64,000 nucleotides of DNA from Bacillota bacterium (GCA_023425025.1 JAFADG010000016.1:124001-188000), one strand, 5' to 3'. Counted from the first letter of the stretch, positions 1-8,351 are shown. Made by a program: numbers and translations. The notes: a model not told the origin generated them from the sequence alone.

Positions 1-585
1 CACGCCCATGCTGGCCTTGTTGTTCTTGGGCACCTTGGGCTTTTCCTCAAACTCCACGATCACGTCGTTTTCGTCCGTATTCATGATGCCAAAACGGCTG
101 GCCTCGTTCCAGGGTACTTCGCGGACCGCGATGGTGATGTCGGCCTCCTGGCGAATGTGGTGATCCAGCATTTTGCCGTAGTCCATTTTGTAAATGTGGT
201 CGCCGCTTAAAACCAGCACGTAGTCCGGTGAAAATTGCTCTATAAAGGAAATGTTTTGGAAGATGGCGTTGGCGGTGCCCCGGTACCACTCGCCCTGCTT
301 GCCCTTGACGTAGGGGGGCAGCACAAACACGCCGCCGTTGAGCAAATCCAGGTCCCAGGGGGAACCGCTGCCGATGTAGGCGTTCAGCTCCAACGGCTGG
401 TACTGGGTCAGCACGCCCACCACGTCGATGCCGCTGTTGGTGCAGTTGCTTAGCGGAAAGTCGATGATGCGGTACTTGCCGCCGTAGGGCACGGCGGGCT
501 TTGCCATGTTCTTGGTCAGGATCCCCAGCCGGCTTCCCTGGCCCCCGGCCAGGAGCATGGCCACGCAGGTCTTTTTCTTCATCAT
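1..585 (-). CDS. glgC: Glucose-1-phosphate adenylyltransferase (ADP-glucose pyrophosphorylase), 3' end outside window
   Basis: Makes ADP-glucose from glucose-1-phosphate and ATP, the committed step of bacterial glycogen synthesis in the cytoplasm. The 195 visible residues carry the N-terminal nucleotidyltransferase signature (LAGGQGSRLG near residues 12-21), then KPAVPYGGKYRIIDFPLSN, a YRGTANAI segment and SGDHIYKMDY, all typical of GlgC. The start is one of two consecutive ATGs at 585/582; an AGGAGTG site at 594-600 lies upstream and inside the end of glgB, whose stop is only 7 bases away, so the genes are probably translationally coupled. The reading frame stays open to base 1, so about half of a normal 380-400 residue protein is missing beyond the edge. 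The initial LAGGQGSRLGILTKNMAKPA is family-typical. Function is confident. Confidence 0.95.
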   Translation of the reverse strand, partial: MMKKKTCVAMLLAGGQGSRLGILTKNMAKPAVPYGGKYRIIDFPLSNCTNSGIDVVGVLTQYQPLELNAYIGSGSPWDLDLLNGGVFVLPPYVKGKQGEWYRGTANAIFQNISFIEQFSPDYVLVLSGDHIYKMDYGKMLDHHIRQEADITIAVREVPWNEASRFGIMNTDENDVIVEFEEKPKVPKNNKASMGV

Positions 586-592
586 GGGGATA

Positions 593-2671
593 TCACTCCT
601 TTTTTGAAGTTGTCCCGGAGTATGGTAAGGGCTCGGTAGGTTTCCTGCCTGCCCGTGAATGGGGGAGGGATTCCATTTCTGATGGGGGGCTGGGATAGGG
701 CGCCTCCGCCGGCGTTTTGGCCTGGATGTCCGGCGCAGGCTTTCGCTCTTTTATGGGCGGCAGAGGCACAGCCTGCTCCTGCTTGTCGTATTGAAAGTAC
801 ACGCAGGAAAGGGGCGGAACGCAGACCTCGGCGGAGTAATCCAGCCCGTTCCATTTCATATCCTGCGCCGTTACGGTCCACGCGTTGTATTGGTTCGAGC
901 CGCCAAACTCCGCCCGGTCGGTGTTGAAGATTTCCGCCAGCGTGCCGGGCATGGGCAGGCCGATGCGGTAAATGGGGTGAAAGACGGGGGTGAAGTTCAC
1001 CACGCTGACGATGGACCGGCCTTTTTTGTCGGTGCGGGCAAAGGCCACGACGCTGTTGTCGCTGTCGTTGACAGTCAGCCACGCAAAACCCTGCCATCCG
1101 TCCTCCACCTCATACAGGGCGGGCGTTTCACGGTAGAGCCTGTTCAACGCCTTTACGCAGGCAAGCACCTGGGGGTGCCGGTCGTACGCCAACAAAAACC
1201 AGTCCAGCTGGTCGTCGTATTTCCACTCGATAAAATGGGCGAATTCGCTGCCCATGAACAGCAGCTTCTTGCCGGGGTGGGCCATGGTGTAGCCGTACAG
1301 GGCTCTCAGCCCCGCGAATTTTTGCCACAGGTCTCCCGGATTCTTGTCCAGCAGCGAGTGTTTGCCGTGCACCACCTCATCGTGGGAGAAGGGCAGGATG
1401 TAGTTTTCGCTGAAGGCGTAAAACAGCGAAAAGGTGACCTTGTTATGGTGCCACTTGCGGTAAACGGGGTCCAGTTCTAGGTAGGAGAGGATGTCGTTCA
1501 TCCAGCCCATGTTCCACTTGAAGCCAAAGCCCAGGCCGCCCAAATAGGTGGGCCGCGTGACCATGGGATAGGCGGAGGATTCCTCGGCGATCATCATCAC
1601 GCCCGGAAACCTGGCGTACACCGTTTCATTGAGCCTGCGCAAAAAGGCGATGGCGTCGATATTCTCCCGACCGCCATAGGGGTTGGGCAGCCACTGCCCC
1701 GGCTCCCGGCAAAAGTCGTAGTAGAGCATGCTGCTTACCGCGTCCACCCGCAGCCCGTCGGCGTGGAAATATTCCAGCCAGAAGATGGCGTTGCTCAACA
1801 GAAAGCTGCATACCTCGCCCCGGCCAAAGTCGAACATGCAGGTGCCCCATTGGGGCATTTCTCCCCGCCTTTTATCGGGATGCTCGTACAGCGCCGTGCC
1901 GTCAAAGCGCCGAAGCCCTATTTCATCCCTGGGAAAATGGGCCGGCACCCAATCCAGTATCACGCCGATGTTGTTTTGATGGCACCGGTCAACAAAGGCC
2001 ATGAAATCCTTCGGCTCGCCAAAGCGGGCGGTGGCGGAATAGTAGCCTGTGACCTGATAACCCCAGGACATATCCAGCGGATGCTCCATTACCGGCAAAA
2101 GCTCGATATGGGTATAATCCATTTCCATAAGGTAGGGGATCAGCTGGTCGGCGATCTCGGCGTAGCTTAGCAGACGCCCGTCTTCGCCCCGGCGCCAGGA
2201 GCCCAGATGCATTTCATAGATGTTGACGGGGCTTGTAAAGGGATTCCAGGCTTCCCTTTGCAGCATCCAGGCGTTGTCGTTCCAATGATAGCCGTCCAGG
2301 TCGTACACGCGGCTGGCGGTTTGGGGCCGCAGCTCACTGAAAAAGGCATAGGGGTCGGCCTTTAAATGTACATGGCCGTTTTGGTTCCATATGGCATACT
2401 TGTAGGCGGCGCCGTGCGCAAACAGCGTGCGGGGAAGGCGCAGCTCCCATATGCCGTCGTACTGCTTGGCCATGGGATGGCTGTCTTTGTCCCAGCCGTT
2501 GAAATCCCCCGCCAGGCAAACCTTTGCGGCGTTGGGGGCCCATACCGCGAAATGGTACACTTCCTCCGCAAATTCCAGCGCGGGATGAACGCCAAGCATC
2601 GCGTAGGCGCAGGCATTGCGTCCCTGGTGGAAATTCTCCCGGTCCAAAGCCGTGGGCGGGACGTAGCGCAT
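593..2671 (-). CDS. glgB: 1,4-alpha-glucan branching enzyme
   Basis: Introduces alpha-1,6 branches into glycogen. The 692-residue protein begins with a CBM48-like module (about residues 30-120, including LAGDFNGWD) followed by the GH13 catalytic barrel. The catalytic Asp lies in GLRVDAVSSML (about residue 310), the acid/base Glu in MMIAEESSAYP (about 361), and the transition-state motif in LPFSHDEVVHGK. It sits between a SmtB-like regulator gene (23-base gap) and glgC (7-base gap) on the same strand, consistent with one transcript. After the usual C-terminal beta domain (ending near SCVYFQYD) there is an unusual tail of about 65 residues rich in Pro, Lys, Glu and Ser with no recognisable domain; the glgC ribosome binding site is embedded in its last codons. 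Family and function are confident; the tail is unexplained. Confidence 0.96.
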   Translation of the reverse strand: MRYVPPTALDRENFHQGRNACAYAMLGVHPALEFAEEVYHFAVWAPNAAKVCLAGDFNGWDKDSHPMAKQYDGIWELRLPRTLFAHGAAYKYAIWNQNGHVHLKADPYAFFSELRPQTASRVYDLDGYHWNDNAWMLQREAWNPFTSPVNIYEMHLGSWRRGEDGRLLSYAEIADQLIPYLMEMDYTHIELLPVMEHPLDMSWGYQVTGYYSATARFGEPKDFMAFVDRCHQNNIGVILDWVPAHFPRDEIGLRRFDGTALYEHPDKRRGEMPQWGTCMFDFGRGEVCSFLLSNAIFWLEYFHADGLRVDAVSSMLYYDFCREPGQWLPNPYGGRENIDAIAFLRRLNETVYARFPGVMMIAEESSAYPMVTRPTYLGGLGFGFKWNMGWMNDILSYLELDPVYRKWHHNKVTFSLFYAFSENYILPFSHDEVVHGKHSLLDKNPGDLWQKFAGLRALYGYTMAHPGKKLLFMGSEFAHFIEWKYDDQLDWFLLAYDRHPQVLACVKALNRLYRETPALYEVEDGWQGFAWLTVNDSDNSVVAFARTDKKGRSIVSVVNFTPVFHPIYRIGLPMPGTLAEIFNTDRAEFGGSNQYNAWTVTAQDMKWNGLDYSAEVCVPPLSCVYFQYDKQEQAVPLPPIKERKPAPDIQAKTPAEAPYPSPPSEMESLPHSRAGRKPTEPLPYSGTTSKKE

Positions 2672-2694
2672 GTGATCGCCTGCTTTCGTGTGTG

Positions 2695-3060
2695 TTACCG
2701 GCCCTCGCTGACGTGGGACAGAGCAACGTTCAACAGCTCACCCACATGCTCGTCGTCCAGCGCGTAGTAAACGATTTTTCCGCTGCGGCGGGATTTGACG
2801 CAGTGCACGTCGCGCAGCGTGCGCAATTGGTGGCTGACCGCGCTTTGGGACATGCACAGTACGGCGCTCAGGTCGCCCACGCAAAGCTGCTGTTCCCGAA
2901 GCGCCAGCAATATTTGCAGCCGGGTGGCATCCGCCATGGCAGCCAGGATGTCCAGCATGGCCTTGCGGGATGCTTCCTCCGGCATTTTCGCCACCGCCGC
3001 CTTCACGGCCTCCGGGTGGATGATATTGGCGCCGCAGGCCTCCATATCCCATTGCGGCAT
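2695..3060 (-). CDS. ArsR/SmtB-family metal-sensing repressor
   Basis: A 121-residue winged-helix regulator of the ArsR/SmtB family; such dimeric repressors leave DNA when metal binds. The HTH is visible in SQSAVSHQLRTLRDVHCV and the wing in RRSGKIVYYAL. Metal ligands resemble zinc sensors of the SmtB/ZiaR type: the helix-5 pattern D-x-H-x10-H-x2-E is intact in DDEHVGELLNVALSHVSE, the helix-3 LCVGDL motif supplies Cys and Asp, and an N-terminal Cys9 and His15 could complete the second site. The gene is first in an apparent transcript with glgB and glgC; no metal exporter is adjacent, so its targets are unknown. Start chosen at ATG 3060 with AAGGAG about 12 bases upstream. Zn(II)/Co(II)/Cd(II) specificity is inferred from ligands only. 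Confidence 0.88.
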   Translation of the reverse strand: MPQWDMEACGANIIHPEAVKAAVAKMPEEASRKAMLDILAAMADATRLQILLALREQQLCVGDLSAVLCMSQSAVSHQLRTLRDVHCVKSRRSGKIVYYALDDEHVGELLNVALSHVSEGR

Positions 3061-3152
3061 ACCGCGTCAACACTCCTTTTCCATACCGCTCGTACGTTGC
3101 GGCGTTTTTGGCGCCAAATTCCAGGCGCTTTCCTTGTCACTATAACACATAT

Positions 3153-3182
3153 ATTGTACCCATCAATTGCCAGATACGTCAA
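3153..3182 (-). promoter_or_regulatory. Sigma-A promoter for the regulator-glgB-glgC unit
   Basis: On the minus strand TTGACG (3182-3177) is followed after 18 bases by TACAAT (3158-3153), close to the sigma-A consensus. It lies about 95 bases upstream of the SmtB-like regulator start. The AT-rich stretch around and downstream of the -10 is where an ArsR/SmtB operator would be expected, but I see no clear 12-2-12 dyad. Confidence 0.7.
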
Positions 3183-3199
3183 GAAAAAAGCGCCGGTTT

Positions 3200-3952
3200 T
3201 CAGGAATCCGGAAAAATTTCCGCAAGCACATCCCTGACCGCCTCCAGCGTCATGCCGGCGGTCAGAAATGGGCTGTACAAAAGGTTCAGCATTTCATAAT
3301 CCACGGCCGCAAGGCTTTGGGTTCTTGTGTAGGGCTGGTAGATGATGCTGTCCTGCGCAAAATCGATATCGTCGGTGAGGCCAAGCATGTTCACAAACTC
3401 TTCCCGGATCAGGTGGTTGCGGTCCAATTGGGAGGTCACGTCGCTGGCGATGGCAATCAGGCCGTAGCGTATGTCGCCACCCGCATCAAAGCAGTTCATA
3501 AAGCCCCAGTTGTCCGGCTCATAGACGGACAGGTTCTCGGCCATCTGCGCATAGGGGACAAAGGTAACGATCACGTTGGCCTCCTCGCTTGTGTTTACAA
3601 AGGAGATAGGCGGCAAACCGGGCACCTGTATGGAGAGCTCCTTCAAAAAGCCGCGCAGCGTATCCGTATCCTCCCCCGTGGGTTCGCCCTGTATGTACAG
3701 CTTCAGGGGAGATGCCCAACGGATAAGTATATTCCGGCTCTCGCCGCCATATTCCGAGGAAAAGGCCGAGGCGAAAAAACCATCCACGGCAAGAGCGGAC
3801 GGGGGATTTTCCCTGGAAAGCGCGCCGGCATCCCCACCGGAGGCTGATATTGCGGCAGCTGGCGGGCAGCAGGACCCTTCGCCCTGGGCGGAGGCCGCCG
3901 GCAGAAGCAATGCAAGCAAAAGCGCACATAGTTTTGTAATGCGAAAGCGCAA
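3200..3952 (-). CDS. Secreted DUF2927-family protein
   Basis: A 250-residue exported protein of unknown biochemical role. Residues 1-23 form a signal peptide (basic MRFRITK, hydrophobic LCALLLALLLPAA, ASA-like cleavage site). The C-terminal half matches the pattern I associate with DUF2927: LIREEFVNMLGLTDDID, then DSIIYQPYTRTQSLAAVD and a closing LLYSPFLTAGMTLEAVRDVL. No classical HExxH zinc motif is present. The start codon is a TTG at 3952-3950 with GGAG ten bases upstream (3963-3966). The gene is transcribed divergently from the BlaI/M56 pair and shares its upstream region, so it may be controlled by the same repressor. An extracytoplasmic enzyme or binding protein is likely, but function is not assigned. 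Confidence 0.72.
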   Translation of the reverse strand: MRFRITKLCALLLALLLPAASAQGEGSCCPPAAAISASGGDAGALSRENPPSALAVDGFFASAFSSEYGGESRNILIRWASPLKLYIQGEPTGEDTDTLRGFLKELSIQVPGLPPISFVNTSEEANVIVTFVPYAQMAENLSVYEPDNWGFMNCFDAGGDIRYGLIAIASDVTSQLDRNHLIREEFVNMLGLTDDIDFAQDSIIYQPYTRTQSLAAVDYEMLNLLYSPFLTAGMTLEAVRDVLAEIFPDS

Positions 3953-4117
3953 TGTATGTCAACTCCAATGGTTCATTCCGTCCGGCGGGGAAGCACTGCC
4001 GGACTATCCGTTGTATTCGACAAAATGCGCAAAAACCCTTTGCCCCACCGGAATATGGCGCATGCCTTACCCGGACGCGCGGGATGGGAACCAAAAGAAA
4101 CATTTACAAATATTAAC

Positions 4118-4147
4118 TTGACATTACGAGGTAGACAAATGTACAAT
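4118..4147 (+). promoter_or_regulatory. Promoter of the blaI-like/M56 operon with BlaI-type operator
   Basis: TTGACA (4118-4123), an 18-base spacer and TACAAT (4142-4147) form a near-consensus sigma-A promoter. A dyad GACAAATGTA at 4134-4143, close to the TACAAATGTA core of BlaI/MecI operators, overlaps the -10. A half-site TACAAAT lies at 4105-4111. This suggests autorepression by the adjacent BlaI-like protein and possible control of the divergent DUF2927 gene. Confidence 0.7.
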
Positions 4148-4197
4148 GCGGATAAACACCCGTGAAGCGCGCGGCACAATGCAATGGAGGCGATCCC

Positions 4198-4575
4198 GTG
4201 AAGGATGTGATTTCCCTGACCGAGGCCGAGTGGAAGATTATTCAGGTGCTGTGGGATAAAAGCCCCCTGACCATGATGGAGGTCACCCATGCCTTGGAAA
4301 CGGAAACGGGCTGGACAAAGCATACCGTGATCACCCTGCTCAAGCGCATGCAAAGCAAGGGAACCGTGCATATCGGGGAGCGTGACGGCATCAAAACCTA
4401 CGCGCCGGCCGTGAAAAAGCAGCAGGTGGCCAGGGAGCAGACGAGGACGCTGCTCTCCCGGCTGTTTTCCGGCAGGGCGGCCATGCTGGTGAGCAACCTG
4501 GTGGAACAGGGCGATGTTACCGAGGATGAAATTCGGGAAATGATGGAGATTTTGAAAAGGGCATCCAAGGAGTAA
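4198..4575 (+). CDS. BlaI/MecI/CopY-family transcriptional repressor
   Basis: A 125-residue winged-helix repressor, the cytoplasmic partner of M56 membrane peptidases. The N-terminal half shows the family pattern LTEAEWKIIQVLWDKSPLT followed by the recognition region GWTKHTVITLLKRMQSKG; the C-terminal helices (LSRLFSGRAAMLVSNLVEQG) form the dimer and cleavage region. The reading frame is open from 4162, but the GTG at 4198 is preferred because GGAGG sits 7 bases upstream (4186-4190) and this gives the normal family length and N-terminus. It is followed 30 bases later by the M56 peptidase gene, the usual repressor-sensor pairing. The promoter upstream carries a BlaI-like dyad. The targets beyond its own operon are unknown; it need not relate to beta-lactams. 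Confidence 0.92.
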   Translation: MKDVISLTEAEWKIIQVLWDKSPLTMMEVTHALETETGWTKHTVITLLKRMQSKGTVHIGERDGIKTYAPAVKKQQVAREQTRTLLSRLFSGRAAMLVSNLVEQGDVTEDEIREMMEILKRASKE

Positions 4576-4605
4576 TGGGGAGACGCAAAGGAGGGGAGGC
4601 GCCCT

Positions 4606-6978
4606 ATGCGAAGCGCGCCGTTTTACAACTATCTGCTGGAAACAGCCCTGTTGGGAAGTATCATGATTCTGCTTATGCTCCCTGTCCGGCGTTTTTTCAG
4701 GAACAAGCTGGGCAGCCGGGCGGTGTATTTCATCTGGCTGCTGGTGGCGCTCCGGCTGCTGCTGCCCTTCAGCCTGCCCAACCCGGCCATGAACGAGCTG
4801 CGGCCAACCCGCTCCACCAATGTCGCCGTGCGGCCGATAGCGGACCAGTTCCGCATCCGCTTCACTGACGCCGCCTCCGATATCGCCCGCAGCGGGATGA
4901 TCGGCGGCCGTCAAAGCGCGGCGGGGGGGTTCTTTTCCGAACTGTCCGCCATGAACTTTAACGGCGTCCTTGGAAAAAGGCTGCTGCTGGGCTATGGCCT
5001 TGGGGCGGCGGGCGTGCTTGTCTATATGGCGTTTAGGAACGCTGCCTTCCGCGGGCGTCTAAAACGCGACCGGGTCGGCAGGCTCTGTGGGGAGGCGCTG
5101 GAAGCGTACAAGGCGGTCTGTGAAACATACAGGGTCAAGCCCATCCCCGTATATCTTACCGATCCGCTGCCCAGCGCCTGCCTGGTGGGCGCAATCAGGC
5201 CCTTTATCGCCCTGCCCTTGCACATCAAAAAGGAAGAGCTTCAAACGGTGCTGGCCCATGAAATCTGTCATTACAAAGCGAGGGACGGCCTGTTTGCCCT
5301 TTTGCGCAACCTGTGCTGCGCGGTGCATTGGTACAATCCGCTGGTATGGCTGGGGGCGCGGCTTTGCCGCATTGACTGCGAGCTGGCCTGCGATGACCGC
5401 GTTACCCGGAAGATGGACGACAGCCAGAAAATGACCTATGCCAACACCCTTCTTGTGGCGGCGTCGCGCAAACAGCGGAACGCGCTGACCGTGGTGGCCA
5501 CAGGCATGACCATGAAGGGCAGGCATTTGAAAAAGCGCCTGGCGGCCATCGTACAGTCAAAAACGGTCCGCAAATCCGTGGTGGCTGCCGTCACGTGCGC
5601 CTTCACGGCGGTGCTGGCGCTGTCCTTTGCCACCAGCGAAACAAGCGAGGCCCAGGTTCAGAGCATCACCAAGGCGGTGGACGCGTTTTCCACGTATGTG
5701 GCCAACGCCCCACGCACGCAGATCGCGGATGAAGCCGCGGCCAGGGCCTATGCAAACGCTTTCCTGGAAAGCACCTACGTGCAATGCGCAGATGCCGCAG
5801 ATGCCGCGATAACTTTTGAAAACGGCGAATGGACCGTTGCGGCCCACGCTCCGGCCCCGGAGGGTGATCCTCTTTTGCGCTTTGACGGCGAAGGCGTGGT
5901 ATCCTTTTACAACCATACCTTCTCCATTGGTGAAACAAAGCCCAGCGAGAACCCGTATAACGACAGCATGATAAATGCCGGACTGACGGAAATTATGAAC
6001 TTTACCTATCAGTTTGCCGACACCATGCTGCCTGGCGTCAATTATGAAAGCATTGGCCTTTTAGGCGACGTGACGGACGGCGCCGGCAGGTACATCACCT
6101 TTTCCACCAGTAACGCCCTGGTCACCGGTGCGCACCGGTTTGTGGTGCAGGCAGAGCCTGTATTGAAGGTGCTGGCCTTTGAACTGACGGCGGAGAAAAG
6201 GCTTTCCGTGTACGGCAATGCGCAGCAAACTACGCCTGAGCTTGCGGAAAAGGTGTCGCTTTCGGATTTCATTATCGGTCTGGAGGCGGAAATGGGGCCC
6301 TTTATGACCTGGTCCTTGGAGGACAAGGCGAAGCTTTCCATGCAGATGCCGGTACTCTACGCCCAATACAAGGAAAACCTGGGTAACTATACCCTGATTG
6401 GCGAAGCCACGGCCCATACTCACAGTATGCCGGCAACAGACGACATCTCCCGGGAGGAGGCGCTCGCAATCGCGCAGGATGTGCTGGCGCAGGATTTTGC
6501 GTTGAGCCGCGAGGACCTTTCAAAATTTCAAACCCATTACGGTTTCTACGCGGATGATTCTTCCGCCCCGGTATGGGAAGTCATTTTCGCGGCGGGAACC
6601 GTTCCGCAGTACACTGCCATCATCGGCTCGCGCACGGGAAAGGTGGTCAGCCTTTACGGCGTGAAGCAGGGCGAGGTGATAAAGGACCTCCGGGCGGCCG
6701 GCGGCCGGCAGAGTGTACCCAAGGAAGGGGCCATCGCGCTGGCGCAAAACGCGCTGGTGACCTATCTTGGCATGAGCAGTGATGAGGTAGCCGGGCTGAA
6801 GGTTGTCAAGGCGGACCGCATTGAAGAAGACTGGATCTGGGCCATGCGTGGGATCACAAAGCCTTTCTGGATCGTTGGCTTTGCCATAGGGGACGGCATG
6901 GATTACAGCGTGCTGCTGGACGCCAAGACCGGTATGATCCTGGTGGTGCATGAGCCCGACACCATTGCCAACGGTTGA
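4606..6978 (+). CDS. BlaR1/MecR1-type M56 membrane peptidase with C-terminal PepSY-like sensor
   Basis: A 790-residue membrane zinc peptidase that would sense an extracellular signal and inactivate the BlaI-like repressor. Membrane segments are near residues 10-28, 38-56, 125-145 and 325-345. The cytosolic gluzincin site HEICH (about residues 218-222) is followed by CELACDD, which supplies the third ligand. In classical BlaR1 the outside domain binds beta-lactams. Here the external part (about 350-790) has no penicillin-binding SxxK/KTG set that I can see; it contains two PepSY-like segments (SREEALAIAQDVL with WEVIFAAG, and PKEGAIALAQNAL with WIVGFAIG, each ending in a DAKTG/SRTGKV turn). 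The signal is therefore probably not a beta-lactam. Start ATG 4606 with AAAGGAGGGG upstream. Confidence 0.88.
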   Translation: MRSAPFYNYLLETALLGSIMILLMLPVRRFFRNKLGSRAVYFIWLLVALRLLLPFSLPNPAMNELRPTRSTNVAVRPIADQFRIRFTDAASDIARSGMIGGRQSAAGGFFSELSAMNFNGVLGKRLLLGYGLGAAGVLVYMAFRNAAFRGRLKRDRVGRLCGEALEAYKAVCETYRVKPIPVYLTDPLPSACLVGAIRPFIALPLHIKKEELQTVLAHEICHYKARDGLFALLRNLCCAVHWYNPLVWLGARLCRIDCELACDDRVTRKMDDSQKMTYANTLLVAASRKQRNALTVVATGMTMKGRHLKKRLAAIVQSKTVRKSVVAAVTCAFTAVLALSFATSETSEAQVQSITKAVDAFSTYVANAPRTQIADEAAARAYANAFLESTYVQCADAADAAITFENGEWTVAAHAPAPEGDPLLRFDGEGVVSFYNHTFSIGETKPSENPYNDSMINAGLTEIMNFTYQFADTMLPGVNYESIGLLGDVTDGAGRYITFSTSNALVTGAHRFVVQAEPVLKVLAFELTAEKRLSVYGNAQQTTPELAEKVSLSDFIIGLEAEMGPFMTWSLEDKAKLSMQMPVLYAQYKENLGNYTLIGEATAHTHSMPATDDISREEALAIAQDVLAQDFALSREDLSKFQTHYGFYADDSSAPVWEVIFAAGTVPQYTAIIGSRTGKVVSLYGVKQGEVIKDLRAAGGRQSVPKEGAIALAQNALVTYLGMSSDEVAGLKVVKADRIEEDWIWAMRGITKPFWIVGFAIGDGMDYSVLLDAKTGMILVVHEPDTIANG

Positions 6979-7039
6979 GGGATGAAAGCCGCGCTTGCGA
7001 TTTGGCCCCTTTGCCGCAAGCCGGTAAACCGTTGGTTTA

Positions 7040-7068
7040 TTGACTTTCAGTTTATTTGAGGCTAAAGT
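7040..7068 (+). promoter_or_regulatory. Promoter of GNAT acetyltransferase gene
   Basis: TTGACT (7040-7045), 17 bases, TAAAGT (7063-7068). Transcription would start around 7075, so translation must begin at 7086 or, more likely, 7101 rather than at the upstream in-frame ATG at 7056. Confidence 0.65.
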
Positions 7069-7100
7069 GCATTCGAACAATTCGCATGGGTGGCTTTGAT

Positions 7101-7544
7101 ATGACTGAAATCAGACGGCTCCAATATGGCGGCCCATTGTGGCGGGCTGTAGCCCAGTATGCCATGGAATGCTCTTGGAAGGCGGGGCCGGCTCTGGCCC
7201 GAAAAATGCGGGAAGGCGGCTTCTCCGGCTGGGAAGGCGTATTTTCGGCGTTTTGCGACGGTGAAATCGCCGGGTATTGCACATTGGCGAAAACGGACTG
7301 CATCCCGGATGTGGAATATACGCCGTATATCGGTTTTGTATTTGTGGGCGAAGGGCACAGGGGACAGCGCATCAGCCAGAGGATGATTCGCTGCGCGCTT
7401 GAATATGCCAAAGCCATTGGCTTTGACAAAGTGTATCTCGTCAGCGGTGAAAAAGGCCTGTATGAAAAATATGGCTTTGTCAAGCTAGAGGAGCGGAAGG
7501 ACATCTTCGGCAGGGACGAACAGATATTCTGCATCGAGATTTGA
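7101..7544 (+). CDS. GNAT-family N-acetyltransferase
   Basis: A 147-residue acetyl-CoA-dependent acyltransferase of the GNAT fold; substrate unknown. The acetyl-CoA-binding motif A is recognisable as GFVFVGEGHRGQRISQRMI (beta4, then the pyrophosphate loop and alpha3), and motif B as VYLVSGEKGLYEKYGFVKLEE, with the conserved YEKYGF near the end. The frame is open from 7056, but the mapped promoter makes the ATG at 7101 the best start; a GGGTGG stretch 9-14 bases upstream is a weak ribosome binding site. It stands alone, with its own promoter and a strong terminator 29 bases after the stop. Members of this group act on small amines, antibiotics or proteins, which sequence alone cannot separate. 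Confidence 0.85.
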   Translation: MTEIRRLQYGGPLWRAVAQYAMECSWKAGPALARKMREGGFSGWEGVFSAFCDGEIAGYCTLAKTDCIPDVEYTPYIGFVFVGEGHRGQRISQRMIRCALEYAKAIGFDKVYLVSGEKGLYEKYGFVKLEERKDIFGRDEQIFCIEI

Positions 7545-7572
7545 CCATACTCAATAAGGAATGTGACGGCGT

Positions 7573-7617
7573 AAGCAAAGCCCAGCGGCATCGCATACCG
7601 GCGGGCTTTGCTTTTTT
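7573..7617 (+). terminator. Intrinsic terminator after the GNAT gene
   Basis: An 11-bp stem AAGCAAAGCCC (7573-7583) with GGGCTTTGCTT (7603-7613), loop of 19 bases, then a run of T. It is oriented for plus-strand transcription. Confidence 0.85.
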
Positions 7618-7649
7618 CTCGGAAAAGAATAAAGTTTTTGAGGATGGGT

Positions 7650-7685
7650 GCGGGAAGGAACTTTTTTCAAAAAGTCCCTTCCCGC
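7650..7685. terminator. Long hairpin between convergent genes
   Basis: GCGGGAAGG...ACTTTTT pairs with AAAAAGT...CCTTCCCGC across a 2-base loop, with one mismatch, giving a stem of about 17 bp. It lies 13 bases beyond the stop of the minus-strand deacetylase gene and probably ends its transcript. A T tract outside the stem is not obvious on either strand. Confidence 0.5.
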
Positions 7686-7697
7686 TAAACACTTCCC

Positions 7698-8351
7698 TTA
7701 TAACACCACCTCGCTGTTGGTGCCGTAAAACACATCCGCGTGGCCGGCGAGCAAAAGAAGAAGCTCCTCCATCCTGTGCCAGTTGTTCTTCTGGTCAAAT
7801 TCATAGCTATGGCCCCAGATATAGAAAAGCAGGGGCCTTTCGCCGTCATCCTTCAAAAACGCTTCCGCCAGCCTAAAGACCTCCGGATCATCATGGTGGC
7901 AGGTGGGGTGCAGCAGCAGCGGTTCCCTGGGCAGATCAAACCCGTGGGTGGGTTTCACCGTACGGGAATAGGCAATGCCGCATTCGCGCAGCGCGTCCAC
8001 CACCTGGTTGGAATAGGTGCCGTAGGGGTAAGCCATGCCCCGGACTTCCGCGCCGAACATGGCGGCCAGGGCCTTTTTGTCGCCCAGCACCTCGGCCAGA
8101 ATGTCATCCCGGGACAGCTTTTCCAAATGCGGATGGGTGAGCGTATGCACCGCCACCTCATGGTCCTTGTACACGCCCCGGGCCTTTTCCAGCGGCATGC
8201 ACCGGCCCTTCACGTCTCCCAGCAGCGCGGAGTTGATATTGAAGGTGCATTTCACCTGAAAGCGGTTGAACAATTCCGCCAGGTGTTCATCCTGAAAAAC
8301 GCCGTCGTCATAGCTGAAGGTTAAGGCCTTGCGCTTTCCCTGCCAGTTCAT
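7698..8351 (-). CDS. Polysaccharide deacetylase (CE4/NodB-type) family protein
   Basis: A 217-residue NodB-fold protein that should remove N- or O-acetyl groups from a carbohydrate, or an equivalent amide hydrolysis. Visible motifs are LTFSYDDG (catalytic base and metal Asp), the metal-binding H-x3-H in HTLTHPHLEKL, and MAYPYGTYS. No signal peptide or membrane anchor is seen, so it looks cytoplasmic, unlike peptidoglycan deacetylases. The frame is open to 8387, but ATG 8351 is preferred because GAAAGGAAG lies about 8 bases upstream and the promoter places the transcript start close by. It stands alone between a GNAT gene and thyA. The actual substrate cannot be inferred. Confidence 0.86.
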   Translation of the reverse strand: MNWQGKRKALTFSYDDGVFQDEHLAELFNRFQVKCTFNINSALLGDVKGRCMPLEKARGVYKDHEVAVHTLTHPHLEKLSRDDILAEVLGDKKALAAMFGAEVRGMAYPYGTYSNQVVDALRECGIAYSRTVKPTHGFDLPREPLLLHPTCHHDDPEVFRLAEAFLKDDGERPLLFYIWGHSYEFDQKNNWHRMEELLLLLAGHADVFYGTNSEVVL

